From: Flavobacteriaceae bacterium F08102
GTDB taxonomy: Bacteria > Bacteroidota > Bacteroidia > Flavobacteriales > Flavobacteriaceae
Length of the DNA: 64,000 bases
Assembly: GCA_023015935.1 (NCBI GenBank)
Contig: JALKAY010000008.1
Location: forward strand, 124,001-188,000
Direction of reading: 5' to 3'
The notes below the pieces were generated by a model, which was not told the DNA's origin, searched no databases, and saw nothing but the letters and a program-made list of their open reading frames with translations. Numbering within the stretch: position 1 is the stretch's first letter; every line of letters starts with the position of its first letter. The translations under genes and the position numbers were made by a program. Shown here in pieces: positions 9,185 through 18,125 of this stretch.

Positions 9185-10447
9185 TCAATGATTTCGTTTG
9201 AGCTGTTTTCGAATTTTTTCTATAGCAATTTCTATCGATTTTTCAGGTTCTATAACATTATAAGCTCCCCAAAATGCTGGATCAGAAAACCCAGAGGCTT
9301 CATCGCTAATTACAATGGTTGTTTTCATTTTATCGCGTTTTGCTAATTTTTCTTTATCCTCATTTATACTCCAATCGGTTACCGCCATTTCACTCATGAG
9401 GCTGTAATTCTTATTAAACCAACTTCGTTTCTTTTTAATTTTCAATGCCAATTGCACATTGCTGTATCCGTAATACCACTTTCCATTTTTTTCGCGATAG
9501 TCCACGCGATAAGCAGCTTTTGTAGGAATAACCGTAACATCCAATGGTTTTTTCCGAACAAAAAGATTTTCAACCTTAGGTTTTCCAGTTAAATTTAAAC
9601 TATACACAGCACTGACTAAGGCTAAAGTGTTAGAATCTATAAATAATTTTCCTTGAAACAAGGGCTCAGAAATCCCAGGCAACTGATTAAAATTCACGAC
9701 ATAAACCGGACGGTCATTGACCGTTGTTGCAGACCCAAATGAAAAATCGTACCATTTCATAGTTTCTTGCGTAAACACATACTCAGGATACTTCATTAAA
9801 TCAATATACAAGGCATTAAACGGGCCTCCTTGAAGCTTGACAGCTAACGTATCTAACCTTGAATAATCGGTACTTTTTCTCGATTTATACAAACTAATCT
9901 TATCGCTTTTTAACGATAAATAAGGTTCTTTATAAAGTTGTACAATAGCCTCTGCCAATGAGGCATTTTTACGTCCTTTTTTAATCGTTTCACGATAAAA
10001 GGCTGTCATGATAGTGTGCTCGACTGGATTGTTTTGTTTTCGTAAATCAAACACCTTTTTTACAAGTTCTTTTGCATTCTTAGGTAAAACCACATTGATT
10101 TCAGAAAGTGCAATGGTAGAAGCTACAAGACCAATTCGCTGATTGTTTTCATCAAATTCGGTTAAGGGAATCTCTTTGGGTTGGTATCCTAAAAACGCAA
10201 CGACTACTCGCGCCGTTTGTCGCATAGATGTTGGAACTTTCAACAGAAATTCCCCCTCTCCATTGGTAATAACACTCATATTGGTGCCTTTTACCATTAA
10301 GTTCGCAAAAACTAAACGTTCATTGGTAGTATCATCCACAACAGTGCCTCGATATTCAATAAAATTATCGAGTTCTTGACTCCTTACATTCATTGTACAT
10401 AGCAAGGCAATCAAACAAGCAAGAATCCATGGTAATCTGTATCTCAT
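9185..10447 (-). CDS. Secreted protein with N-terminal carboxypeptidase-regulatory-like domain
   Basis: The 420-residue protein has a signal peptide (ILACLIALLCTMNVRSQ). It is followed by a CarboxypepD_reg-like beta-sandwich at about residues 33-108: RGTVVDDTTNERLVFANLMVKGTNMSVITN, then GEGEFLLKVP and VAFLGYQPKEIPL. This domain is the usual N-terminus of SusC-like receptors, but no plug or barrel follows. The remaining ~300 residues are mixed alpha/beta and are typical of the DUF5686-like group of Bacteroidota surface proteins. It is probably envelope-located; function unknown. It is transcribed alone, divergent from the dipeptidase gene. Confidence 0.75.
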   Translation of the reverse strand: MRYRLPWILACLIALLCTMNVRSQELDNFIEYRGTVVDDTTNERLVFANLMVKGTNMSVITNGEGEFLLKVPTSMRQTARVVVAFLGYQPKEIPLTEFDENNQRIGLVASTIALSEINVVLPKNAKELVKKVFDLRKQNNPVEHTIMTAFYRETIKKGRKNASLAEAIVQLYKEPYLSLKSDKISLYKSRKSTDYSRLDTLAVKLQGGPFNALYIDLMKYPEYVFTQETMKWYDFSFGSATTVNDRPVYVVNFNQLPGISEPLFQGKLFIDSNTLALVSAVYSLNLTGKPKVENLFVRKKPLDVTVIPTKAAYRVDYREKNGKWYYGYSNVQLALKIKKKRSWFNKNYSLMSEMAVTDWSINEDKEKLAKRDKMKTTIVISDEASGFSDPAFWGAYNVIEPEKSIEIAIEKIRKQLKRNH

Positions 10448-10656
10448 AACGTCAGTTTAAGTGATTGACGGTACCTTCAAAAAACTAAATATTCTATAAA
10501 AATGATACTAACATCTGTAGGTTCATTTAGAAAATTTAATTTTAAATGCATGTCTAAACCCTCTAAAAATACAAAAAATAAATGATTAATCACAACCATT
10601 TCAGGGGATTAATAAAAATGAGTACATTTATAGACAACTAAATTCAAATCAACAAA

Positions 10657-12024
10657 ATGGAACAACCAAAACATTATTCACCGTCCTTTTCCAATTTTCT
10701 TTATTTTGGAACTGCGCTCTTCATGAGTTTTTTCATCCTTGGATGTAATACGAATAAAAAGGACTCAGAACCAACCTTAAAACAAAACCAAGTTATGGAT
10801 AGTACCGCACTATTGTCAAAAGCTAAAGCAATTCACGATCGCGTAATCACGTTAGACACCCACATCGACATAAATGTGCGTAACTTTACAGACAGCATCA
10901 ATTACACACAACGCCTCGATAACCAAGTCAATTTACCAAAAATGAACGAAGGTGGCTTAGATGTTGCTTGGTTTATTGTGTATACTGGTCAAGGAGAATT
11001 AACTTCTGAAGGCTATCAAAAGGCCTATGAAAATGCCATGTCTAAATTTGAGGCGATTCATCGTCTAACAAAAGAATACGCCCCTGAACAAATTGGATTA
11101 GCACTAACTTCTGATGATGTTCGTCAACTCGTTAAAGAAGGGAAAAAAGTTGCTATGATTGGTGTAGAGAACGGATATCCCATTGGAACTGATCTTCACA
11201 ATGTCAAAAAGTTTTACGATTTAGGAGCTCGATATATGTCATTAGCTCACAATGGTCATAGTCAACTAGCCGATTCAAATACAGGGGAAAATGATGGGGT
11301 TTGGCTTCATAACGGTCTCAGTGAATTGGGGAAACAAGTCATTGCTGAAATGAACAAATACGGAATGATGATTGACTTATCACACCCTTCTGTAGAAGCC
11401 AACAAACAAATGATTGCTCTGTCAAAAGCCCCCGTAATTGCCTCTCATTCATCAGCAAGAGCACTCAGCAATCACTCACGAAACTTAGACGATGACGTTT
11501 TAGCTCGTATTAAAGAAAATGGTGGGGTTGTTCAAGCAGTTGCCTTTAAATCGTATGTAGATACCAATAAACATAAAGTGAGAAGTGATTTTGAAGCCAA
11601 CATAATGCAGCAATTAATGGATTCTATTGGACTTAAAAAATTAGATCGCGTAGCATTAAGGGAACTCGACGAACCTACCCGTACTGCGTATAATAAAAAA
11701 TACCAATCATTAAAACGTGTATTGGAGAAAAAACTGGAGGCGATAGATAATGTCCCTGAGGCCGTAAATGTGGTGGATTTTGTCAATCATATCGATTATT
11801 TAGTCGATAAAATCGGCATAGACCATGTAGGTATTAGTTCTGATTTTGATGGTGGTGGAGGTATTGAAGGATGGGCCGATGCTTCTGAAACTTTTCATGT
11901 TACACTTGAATTAGTTAAACGAGGATATACCGAAGAACAAATTGCAAAATTATGGAGCGGTAACCTTTTACGAGTTCTCGACGAAGTACAGGAAGTAGCT
12001 AAACAAATACAAGCTCAATCTTAA
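10657..12024 (+). CDS. Membrane (renal-type) dipeptidase, family M19, lipoprotein
   Basis: The 455-residue zinc dipeptidase has a signal with lipobox FILGC (Cys30). Conserved M19 elements are present: LDTHIDIN (first zinc ligands His and Asp, about residue 68), GVENGYPIG with the bridging Glu (about 172), YMSLAHNGHSQLADS, MIDLSHPS, ASHSSARALSNHSRNLDD and DHVGISSDFDGGGG near the C-terminus. Members hydrolyse L-Xaa-D/L-Xaa dipeptides. An insertion of about 60 lysine-rich residues (about 310-375) precedes the last zinc-site strand, as in other Bacteroidota members. It is monocistronic with its own terminator. Confidence 0.93.
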   Translation: MEQPKHYSPSFSNFLYFGTALFMSFFILGCNTNKKDSEPTLKQNQVMDSTALLSKAKAIHDRVITLDTHIDINVRNFTDSINYTQRLDNQVNLPKMNEGGLDVAWFIVYTGQGELTSEGYQKAYENAMSKFEAIHRLTKEYAPEQIGLALTSDDVRQLVKEGKKVAMIGVENGYPIGTDLHNVKKFYDLGARYMSLAHNGHSQLADSNTGENDGVWLHNGLSELGKQVIAEMNKYGMMIDLSHPSVEANKQMIALSKAPVIASHSSARALSNHSRNLDDDVLARIKENGGVVQAVAFKSYVDTNKHKVRSDFEANIMQQLMDSIGLKKLDRVALRELDEPTRTAYNKKYQSLKRVLEKKLEAIDNVPEAVNVVDFVNHIDYLVDKIGIDHVGISSDFDGGGGIEGWADASETFHVTLELVKRGYTEEQIAKLWSGNLLRVLDEVQEVAKQIQAQS

Positions 12025-12049
12025 GTTTCTTTACAAGAATATGCCTTAG

Positions 12050-12078
12050 GCGTCCTATGTAATTGGGACGCTTTTTTT
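12050..12078 (+). terminator. Rho-independent terminator after dipeptidase gene
   Basis: Stem GCGTCC/GGACGC (12050-12055 with 12066-12071), a 10-nt loop, then seven T. Confidence 0.8.
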
Positions 12079-12182
12079 GTGACCATTTGCTCCACATAAA
12101 CGTACAGAAGCAACTAAAAACCACCCTAAAATCACGGGGTAAAGTCTCGGGTCATCCTTGGTGGATTTCATATTGTTTTCTG

Positions 12183-12190
12183 TAAATTTG
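12183..12190 (+). promoter_or_regulatory. Putative -7 element (TAAATTTG) of the MscS-like gene
   Basis: This is an exact TAnnTTTG match 38 bp before the ATG. A TTG sits 22 bp upstream, slightly further than the usual 19-21, so the -33 part is uncertain. Confidence 0.4.
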
Positions 12191-12228
12191 CATCCGTTAT
12201 AGAGCACATTTTAAAAGTACCCACCTAT

Positions 12229-13509
12229 ATGGACAAATATACGAAATGGTTATATGAAACACTTGTTTCCAACAACATGGATTCTGCAACTGCGTTAATC
12301 CTAAACTTATTATTAAATGCCGTCATTGTGGCCCTTGTCCTCTTAGGCATTGATCATATACTAAAACGAATTATCATCAAAACGTTTACGTTTTTTACAG
12401 ATAAAACGAAAACGACCTATGACGACTATTTAGTTCGAAGTAATTTTCCGAAATACTTAGCACATATTATTCCATTTATCATATTGAGAGCCTTGATTCC
12501 TGTGGTACTTGAAGATTTTTTATTTTGGCAAAATATCTTTCTGAAGCTTACAGATATTTACCTAATCATTTTAATGGTTTGGATTTTTCGAAGTATTATC
12601 AGAACCACGAGCAATTACTTGAGGGAAAAAGATAGTTTTAAAGACAAACCGATAAATAGTTATGCGCAAGTTATTTTAATATTTTTATGGTTTATCGGTG
12701 CTATTTTTATCTTTTCTGAATTAACGGGTCAGAGTATTGTAAAATTTTTAACCACCTTAGGAGCCGCTTCGGCCGTATTTCTATTAATTTTTAAGGATAC
12801 AATTTTAGGATTTGTCGCCAGCATACAAGTTTCTGTAAATGATATGGTTCGTATTGGAGATTGGATTACCATGGAAAAATACGGAGCCGATGGTGAGGTG
12901 ATTGAAATCAATTTAGCAACGGTCAAGGTGTCTAACTGGGATTTAACCATTACAACGATTCCTACCTATGCATTGATTTCAGATTCGTTTAAAAATTGGA
13001 GAGGAATGCAAGACGGTGGAGGAAGACGAATAAAACGTTCCTTTGTCATTAAAATAAACAGCGTCCGATTTTTAAGTGAAGAAGATCTTAAACGCTTTTC
13101 AAAAATTCAATTAATTGCCAATTACATTCAACATCGGCAAAAGGATATCAATCATTACAACGAAGTAAATAATGCTGATAAATCGGTAATTGTAAACGGT
13201 AGAAATCAAACCAATTTAGGTTTATTTAGAAAGTATTGCGATTTGTATTTACACAAACATCCTGCGGTGAATAAAGAAATGATGATCATGACAAGACATT
13301 TATCTCCAACAAAAGAAGGAATACCCCTTGAGATTTATACCTTTTCAAAAGATAAAGAATGGCTTAATTATGAACATATCATGGCCGATATTTTTGAGCA
13401 TTTAATTGCCGCCTTGTCATTTTTTGACTTAGAGCTATATCAAGCACCGAGTTCAAAGGATTTAAAAGAGTTTCAGGCCTCCCTTTCAAACGACTTAAAT
13501 AAAAATTAA
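12229..13509 (+). CDS. Mechanosensitive ion channel, MscS/YbdG type
   Basis: The 426-residue protein has several N-terminal membrane helices (about residues 22-44, 72-98, 104-122 and 144-165). The pore-lining helix and beta domain follow at about 172-260, including TLGAASAVFLLIFKDTILGF, VNDMVRIGDWITMEKYGADG and VIEINLATVKVSNWDLTITT. The phrase SFKNWRGMQDGGGRRIKRS is typical of the YbdG (MscM) subgroup, which has a large cytosolic C-terminal domain. It should open under hypo-osmotic membrane tension in the inner membrane. Its 3' end overlaps the convergent DUF3307 gene by 4 bp, so the two mRNAs are antisense at their ends. Confidence 0.92.
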   Translation: MDKYTKWLYETLVSNNMDSATALILNLLLNAVIVALVLLGIDHILKRIIIKTFTFFTDKTKTTYDDYLVRSNFPKYLAHIIPFIILRALIPVVLEDFLFWQNIFLKLTDIYLIILMVWIFRSIIRTTSNYLREKDSFKDKPINSYAQVILIFLWFIGAIFIFSELTGQSIVKFLTTLGAASAVFLLIFKDTILGFVASIQVSVNDMVRIGDWITMEKYGADGEVIEINLATVKVSNWDLTITTIPTYALISDSFKNWRGMQDGGGRRIKRSFVIKINSVRFLSEEDLKRFSKIQLIANYIQHRQKDINHYNEVNNADKSVIVNGRNQTNLGLFRKYCDLYLHKHPAVNKEMMIMTRHLSPTKEGIPLEIYTFSKDKEWLNYEHIMADIFEHLIAALSFFDLELYQAPSSKDLKEFQASLSNDLNKN

Positions 13510-14240
13510 GACGGCAAAACGAATATGAATTTCACCAAGATGCCAATGATGATACAAATGGCAAAGCTCATTAAGGTTCCTATTAATACGTATTCGGTTT
13601 GTTTTCGAGCCCCTTTAGTTTCGGTAAAACGCAAAATAGATTTAGCCCCAATTAAAAATCCAATAGCGGCAAATTGATTGCTTAAGATGAGGGTCAAAAT
13701 AAGTACTCGCTCAACTATTCCAATAAAGCGCCCCGCTTGACGCAAAGAATTGACTTGCGACGTATCATCCATTTCGTTTTGCCATCGCTCCGTAGCCTTT
13801 CCAATGAGAAAACCCACAGGAAATATCACTATTAAATAGGCGATACTCACCGTTAGCACAGTCCGTGAAGTCAATAATTCACCTATAAATGGACGTATTT
13901 CAGAAAATCCATCTATCAGATATAACCATGCGATGAAAAGCACAAAGACGTGCAAAAACTGATCAATCAAAAAGTACCGCAAATTGTCCTTCAACTGGTA
14001 TGTTTTCCAAAGGTCAATACCGTAATGTGTTAAGGTAATTAGCAACGGAATTTTCCATGCAGACCAATCCATTACCAATAAATAAGTCATTAAACCTGCA
14101 ATGACACTGTGCATATACAAGGTCCAAGATCTAATTTTATAACTTCTTTTATGTGCTACCATGGCCGTAGGCTGAAGTACAAAATCAGTGAGGATATGTG
14201 CCATAAATAATTGTAATAAGAGTACAAGGTTTCCTTCCAT
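13506..14240 (-). CDS. DUF3307 integral membrane protein
   Basis: The 244-residue hydrophobic protein has the DUF3307 signature at its N-terminus: LLQLFMAHILTDFVLQPTAM followed by HKRSYKIRSWTLYMHSVIAG. About six membrane helices are apparent, including segments near 5-20, 46-64, 85-110, 130-150, 175-195 and 215-240. The function of the family is unknown. The start codon overlaps the satD-like stop codon by 1 bp (TAATG), so the two are translationally coupled and likely act together. Confidence 0.88.
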   Translation of the reverse strand: MEGNLVLLLQLFMAHILTDFVLQPTAMVAHKRSYKIRSWTLYMHSVIAGLMTYLLVMDWSAWKIPLLITLTHYGIDLWKTYQLKDNLRYFLIDQFLHVFVLFIAWLYLIDGFSEIRPFIGELLTSRTVLTVSIAYLIVIFPVGFLIGKATERWQNEMDDTSQVNSLRQAGRFIGIVERVLILTLILSNQFAAIGFLIGAKSILRFTETKGARKQTEYVLIGTLMSFAICIIIGILVKFIFVLPS

Positions 14241-14884
14241 TAGGCTTGTTTTAAGGTCGTTACCACTCGTCTATAACGCTCTAACAACAAAGCGATTGAA
14301 TCCCAATTTGCCGCTTTTTTTCGGTGGTTTACCGCTGATTGATTAATCCCAAGTTCGGCAGCAATCTCGCGTTCTTTTAATCCTTTTAACATATAATAAA
14401 TAACTTCAGCAGAAGCCACACTCCACTTAGAAGTCAAACTGTCAAAAAGACTGAAGTGAACATCAAATTCGTCGTTGATGTCCTCATTATTTGTTTTTAA
14501 TAATAGTCTTGGATAATCTCCTTTCATAACATCCAATGTTCGTCCTGACAACTGAAATGCCTCTCCATTTGACTCTAAAATAGACGGTCGTTTAAGGTCG
14601 ATAACCCCTAATCCAATAGCCATTTTAACATCAATCAACCCTTTGCCTTTGACTTCATTGGGAATCATATTGACCCGCGTTTTTATAAATAGAGCAGCAT
14701 CAAGAGCCAAACTTGGATCTGCAATAACTCCCTGAAAACTGTCCCCCCTAAAAAGTCTAAATTCTGCCCACATACTTGCTTTTAAGCAGTCAAATTCACG
14801 ATTCATTGCATTTAAAATCGTATTAAGCGCCGAAGCAGAAAAAGTAGTTGAGTCAATAAGATCTCCTGTTATTACAGCTTGCAT
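14240..14884 (-). CDS. SatD-like regulator with C-terminal helix-turn-helix
   Basis: I choose the start at 14884 (MQAVITGDLIDST), which matches the family N-terminus; an ATG at 14917 would run through an operator-like palindrome. The first ~140 residues match SatD: AVITGDLIDS, FRLFRGDSFQG, AIGLGVIDLK and GEAFQLSGR. The last ~60 residues form a DNA-binding helix-turn-helix (LKEREIAAELGINQSAVNHRKKAANWDSI). It heads a two-gene operon with DUF3307. Three regularly spaced palindromes lie directly upstream, which suggests autoregulation. A streptococcal SatD is linked to acid tolerance, but the biochemical function of the family is not established. Confidence 0.85.
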   Translation of the reverse strand: MQAVITGDLIDSTTFSASALNTILNAMNREFDCLKASMWAEFRLFRGDSFQGVIADPSLALDAALFIKTRVNMIPNEVKGKGLIDVKMAIGLGVIDLKRPSILESNGEAFQLSGRTLDVMKGDYPRLLLKTNNEDINDEFDVHFSLFDSLTSKWSVASAEVIYYMLKGLKEREIAAELGINQSAVNHRKKAANWDSIALLLERYRRVVTTLKQA

Positions 14885-14902
14885 AGTACAAATATATAAA
14901 AA

Positions 14903-14980
14903 TATTAGTTTATACACTAATAAAGTATCATTATTAGTCTATAAGCTATTAAACAATTAATATTAGCCTGTATGCTAATA
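14903..14980 (-). promoter_or_regulatory. Triple palindromic operator array upstream of satD-like operon
   Basis: Three 20-bp sites begin at 14903, 14932 and 14961, exactly 29 bp apart: TATTAGTTTATACACTAATA, TATTAGTCTATAAGCTATTA and TATTAGCCTGTATGCTAATA. Copies 1 and 3 are perfect 7-bp inverted repeats with 6-nt spacers; copy 2 is imperfect on its right arm. A TATATTTG -7-like box (14889-14896, minus strand) abuts copy 1. The likely binder is the SatD-like protein itself, through its helix-turn-helix. Confidence 0.75.
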
Positions 14981-15422
14981 TATAAGTATAAACGACAAAA
15001 TTCGAAATGTATGCACTCGGGTTAGTAAAAAGATATACTCAGCTCATCCAATGGTTTTACTAAGCGTATACATCCTGTACTCCCTGGTTTAAATCACAAA
15101 GGTCTATTTTAAGAATCAGCCTCATCACTATCATCCATTCCAAATACAGCACATCTTTATTTTCTATTGTCTTCACTAAATCGCGCCCCCTAGCCTACCA
15201 CATATTCGCAACTTATTATTACAGCGCCATTGCTATTTACCTTCAGCTCTAATAGAAGGAAAAATAACACCCACTAAGCCAACACTAATCACCCCCCTCG
15301 TTCAATTTACGTTTACATGAACAACAGATAAGCGATGTTAGATTCAAATATATAAAACTAATACACATTATAAATTGATAAAATCGTAATTATTATTAAT
15401 ATTGTGCTTTAAAAATTGCGCA
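14981..15422. other. Intergenic region between satD-like operon and GlmU-like gene
   Basis: These 440 bp hold no open frame I can support. A 9-bp inverted repeat TTAGTAAAA (15022-15030) / TTTTACTAA (15055-15063) with a 24-nt loop is the only structure noticed; it has no T tract and its role is unknown. The promoter of the GlmU-like gene should lie near 15380. Confidence 0.4.
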
Positions 15423-16595
15423 ATGAATTACATATTATATGACGGCACCGTCAGAAACAGCTTATTACCGTTGACTTATACCAGACCTGTTGCAGATATT
15501 CGCGTAGGTATTTTAACGATTCGTGAAAAGTGGGAAAAATATTTAGATTGTACCATTACGACCCTTACGGAGGATTATTTAGAGGAAAAATATCCGATGG
15601 TTGAAATGGACTATAATGTAATGATCAACGCTGCCTATTTACCTACCGAATCGCTCGTAAAAAGGGTCAAAGAATTAAAAGAATTTCAAGCGATACAATA
15701 TCAAGATGAAATTATTGCTTTTTTCACCAAGGCAGAAACGGAGGTTAATTTTGAGGATTGTGAATTAATTCCTTTTAAAGAACCCTTAATGAAAATTGAA
15801 TTTCCTTGGGATATCTTTAGTCTAAATGGAGCGGCTATCGAAGCCGATTTTAATTTGATTACCCATGAACGAAATTCTGCGCCCATTCCACCTACGGTAC
15901 AATGTATTAACAAAGACAACATTTTCCTTGAAGAAGGTGTTGAGATTAACTTTGCTATGATTAACGCCAGTGAAGGCCCGGTATATATTGCTGAGGGCTC
16001 CAAAATAATGGAAGGCTCAATGATTAGAGGTCCCTTTTCATTAGGTCCTAATTCTACGGTTAAAATGGGGACTAAAATTTATGGAAAAACAACCGTTGGC
16101 CCATACTGTACAGTAGGTGGTGAACTTAGTAATGCGGTAATTTTTGGATATTCAAATAAAGGGCATGAAGGATATTTGGGGAATGCAGTCCTAGGAGAAT
16201 GGTGTAATTTAGGCGCCGACACTAATAATTCAAACTTAAAAAACAACTATGCTGAAGTCAAAATGTGGTCTTACGAATCAGAAAGTTTTGTAAAAACAGG
16301 GTTACAATTTTGTGGTTTAATAATGGGGGATCATTCTAAATGTGGTATTAATACCATGTTTAATACCGGGACAGTAGTTGGTGTAGGTACCAATATCTAC
16401 GGATCAAATTACCCTAGAAACTTTATCCCTTCATTTTCATGGGGTGGTGCTGTAGGATTTACCACCTATAAATTAGAAAAGTTCAAAGAAGTTGCAGAAA
16501 AAGTAATGGCAAGGAGAAAAACAAGCTATACAGCCGTTGACCATGCGATTCTGAGCCATGTTTTTGAGATTACTGACAAATATCGAAGCCGCTAA
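15423..16595 (+). CDS. GlmU-family protein (nucleotidyltransferase-like plus left-handed beta-helix)
   Basis: I start at 15423 (MNYILYDG) rather than 15402. The 390-residue protein combines an N-terminal domain resembling sugar-nucleotidyltransferases (LPLTYTRPVADIRVGILTIREKW) with a C-terminal hexapeptide-repeat beta-helix from about residue 180. The helix includes VYIAEGSKIMEGSMIRGP, LGPNSTVKMGTKIYGKTTVG, then FGYSNKGHEGYLGNAVLGEW. Unlike true GlmU, it lacks the N-terminal GxGTRMxS nucleotide-binding loop, so uridylyltransferase activity is doubtful. Such GlmU-like proteins are widespread in Bacteroidota and may act in amino-sugar metabolism. Monocistronic. Confidence 0.85.
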   Translation: MNYILYDGTVRNSLLPLTYTRPVADIRVGILTIREKWEKYLDCTITTLTEDYLEEKYPMVEMDYNVMINAAYLPTESLVKRVKELKEFQAIQYQDEIIAFFTKAETEVNFEDCELIPFKEPLMKIEFPWDIFSLNGAAIEADFNLITHERNSAPIPPTVQCINKDNIFLEEGVEINFAMINASEGPVYIAEGSKIMEGSMIRGPFSLGPNSTVKMGTKIYGKTTVGPYCTVGGELSNAVIFGYSNKGHEGYLGNAVLGEWCNLGADTNNSNLKNNYAEVKMWSYESESFVKTGLQFCGLIMGDHSKCGINTMFNTGTVVGVGTNIYGSNYPRNFIPSFSWGGAVGFTTYKLEKFKEVAEKVMARRKTSYTAVDHAILSHVFEITDKYRSR

Positions 16596-16620
16596 GGAAA
16601 TCGGCGCCCAATAAACATAA

Positions 16621-16651
16621 AAAAAGCCATCTCAAAAAGATGGCTTTTTTT
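16621..16651. terminator. Bidirectional terminator between GlmU-like gene and first YLP-repeat gene
   Basis: A 12-bp stem AAAAAGCCATCT/AGATGGCTTTTT with a 5-nt loop has T runs in both readings, so it can serve both convergent genes. Confidence 0.88.
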
Positions 16652-16671
16652 ATTACAACCGTTAACTTTAA

Positions 16672-17112
16672 TTACATACTGCTTTTAGTTACTTTGTAGT
16701 TTGGATTAAATCCAACAGGTAAGTACTCCTCAATATCAAAATCAAAATCGATTTCTTCTGGAGTAACTTCAGCCTCAAATATCATCCCTTCATAAGGGTC
16801 AAATCCTTCAGGTAAAAATTCTTCAACATTAAAATCAAACGGAATTTCTTCTGTAATTAAGGCATAAGATTCATCGAGAATCATCCCCTTATACGGGTCA
16901 AAATTAACGGGTAAATACGCCTTAACATCAAAAGGTAATTCCTCAACTTCTTCCGATGTACCTACATAGGTATTTGGCAAATTTTCGATCGATACAAAGT
17001 CACTGATTGACTCCATCATTGAGCTCGGTAACGAGTTTGAATTACTACTTAAGAATTGTGCATTTGCCGGTAGGCTAAAAGCGAATAGTAAAAATAAAAT
17101 TAGCGTTTTCAT
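16672..17112 (-). CDS. Secreted YLP-repeat protein 1 (three 33-residue acidic repeats)
   Basis: The 146-residue protein has a signal peptide (MKTLILFLLFAFSLPANAQ). After a linker with SIENLPNTYV come three repeats centred on YLP at residues 66, 99 and 130. The unit is E-x-I-x-F-D-F-(D/N)-x-x-x-YLP-x-x-F-(D/N)-P-Y-x-GMI-x-(D/E)-E-S-Y-x-LI; the last unit stops at GFNP. The mature chain is strongly acidic with no cysteines or catalytic motif. I do not recognise it as a named family. Two paralogs follow upstream, and all three have the same type of promoter, with an element shared with the nearby ECF sigma operon. Its likely location is periplasm or cell surface; function unknown. Confidence 0.85.
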   Translation of the reverse strand: MKTLILFLLFAFSLPANAQFLSSNSNSLPSSMMESISDFVSIENLPNTYVGTSEEVEELPFDVKAYLPVNFDPYKGMILDESYALITEEIPFDFNVEEFLPEGFDPYEGMIFEAEVTPEEIDFDFDIEEYLPVGFNPNYKVTKSSM

Positions 17113-17143
17113 TTTGTGATTTTTGATTTAAATTTTGGTTTCT

Positions 17144-17200
17144 TGTACTATGTTTAACAAGGTACTTTATCATAAGACGATTCATTTTAAATCTTGTTAC
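17144..17200 (-). promoter_or_regulatory. ECF-type promoter and conserved leader of YLP gene 1
   Basis: On the minus strand GTAAC (17196-17200) is followed after exactly 16 bp by CGTCTTA (17173-17179), the layout of an ECF -35/-10 pair. Downstream, 17144-17172 is nearly identical to the matching stretch before YLP gene 2 (26 of 29 bases), ending with GTACCTTGTTAAACATAGTAC, given here in parts GTACCTTG and CATAGTAC. The predicted leader is about 55 nt. Confidence 0.75.
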
Positions 17201-17603
17201 ATTTTTCGCATTAGCATTTTATAAAATACTGTGTTTATTGCACTTAAAGTGTAATTACTCATTTTAAAATTTTGATAACTTTTTGTGTTTTTTAGCGTTT
17301 TTTGTTTCATTTTTTAAGCAATTTTTGATCGTTATAGCACAGCGATAATCTTGGTTGTACTATTTTTAAAAGGAGTTGATTTGAGCTGTTCATTTAAATG
17401 GATAAATTCAAATTTCATACAATTTATTTTAGTTTTAATGGGTTCCTTTTCTTTGTAATTTTTGACACTGCAAATATGCAACAGAATCTTTAAAAAACAG
17501 GTTAAGACTTGGTTAAATACACGTTAATCTTATCCCAAAATTGAAGATTTTTTTCTCCATTTATTCCGCCTATATTTGCCTATTGATGAGGGCCAAATGT
17601 CCA

Positions 17604-17629
17604 TAAAAAAAAGGTGTTAAAAAACACCT
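17604..17629 (-). terminator. Rho-independent terminator of YLP gene 2
   Basis: On the minus strand AGGTGTT-TTTT-AACACCT (7-bp stem) is followed by eight T, about 45 bp after the stop codon of the gene at 17673. Confidence 0.85.
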
Positions 17630-17672
17630 CTTAATCGGTTGAAAATGTGGAACTATACATCAATGCCTACCC

Positions 17673-18092
17673 CTATTTTATAGGGTTAAATCCCTTAGGA
17701 AGGTAATCACATAAGTTAAAATTAAAAGATTTGTCAATTTCTTCTGGTAAGGTATTCTCTAAAATCAAACCTTGATAGGGATCAAAATCTAGTGGCAAAT
17801 AAGCCTCAATATCAAAATCAAAAGGAATTTCTTCATGAATTAACAAATACGATTCGTCTACAATTAACCCAGCATATTCATCAAAATGTACTGGTAAATA
17901 ATGGTCTACATCAAATTCAAGAACTATCTCCTCTTCTTCAAATGCATAGGCATTTGGTAAATTTTGAATCAGGAGATCAGTCGTATGCTCTTGGAATAAG
18001 TTTGTAGGGAAGTCAAAATTGGTACGGGTAGAATACTGAGCAGTAGCCATTAGGTGAAAAGCTAATAAGCAAGGTAGAATTATATTTTTCAT
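17673..18092 (-). CDS. Secreted YLP-repeat protein 2 (three repeats)
   Basis: The start is set at 18092 (MKNIILPCLLAFHLMATAQ, signal peptide). An upstream ATG at 18155 lies inside the -10 element of the predicted promoter and cannot be used from it. The 139-residue product has three YLP units at residues 65, 98 and 130 and shares with protein 1 the N-terminal motif IQNLPNAYA (IENLPNTYV in protein 1) as well as the terminal GFNP. The second repeat is highly similar to that of protein 1 (HEEIPFDFDIEAYLPLDFDP). The two are close paralogs, probably a recent tandem duplication that carried the promoter along. Mature protein is very acidic; function unknown. Confidence 0.82.
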   Translation of the reverse strand: MKNIILPCLLAFHLMATAQYSTRTNFDFPTNLFQEHTTDLLIQNLPNAYAFEEEEIVLEFDVDHYLPVHFDEYAGLIVDESYLLIHEEIPFDFDIEAYLPLDFDPYQGLILENTLPEEIDKSFNFNLCDYLPKGFNPIK

Positions 18093-18125
18093 ACGGTTTC
18101 TGTTTGTTTTTAAAGTCTGATTATA

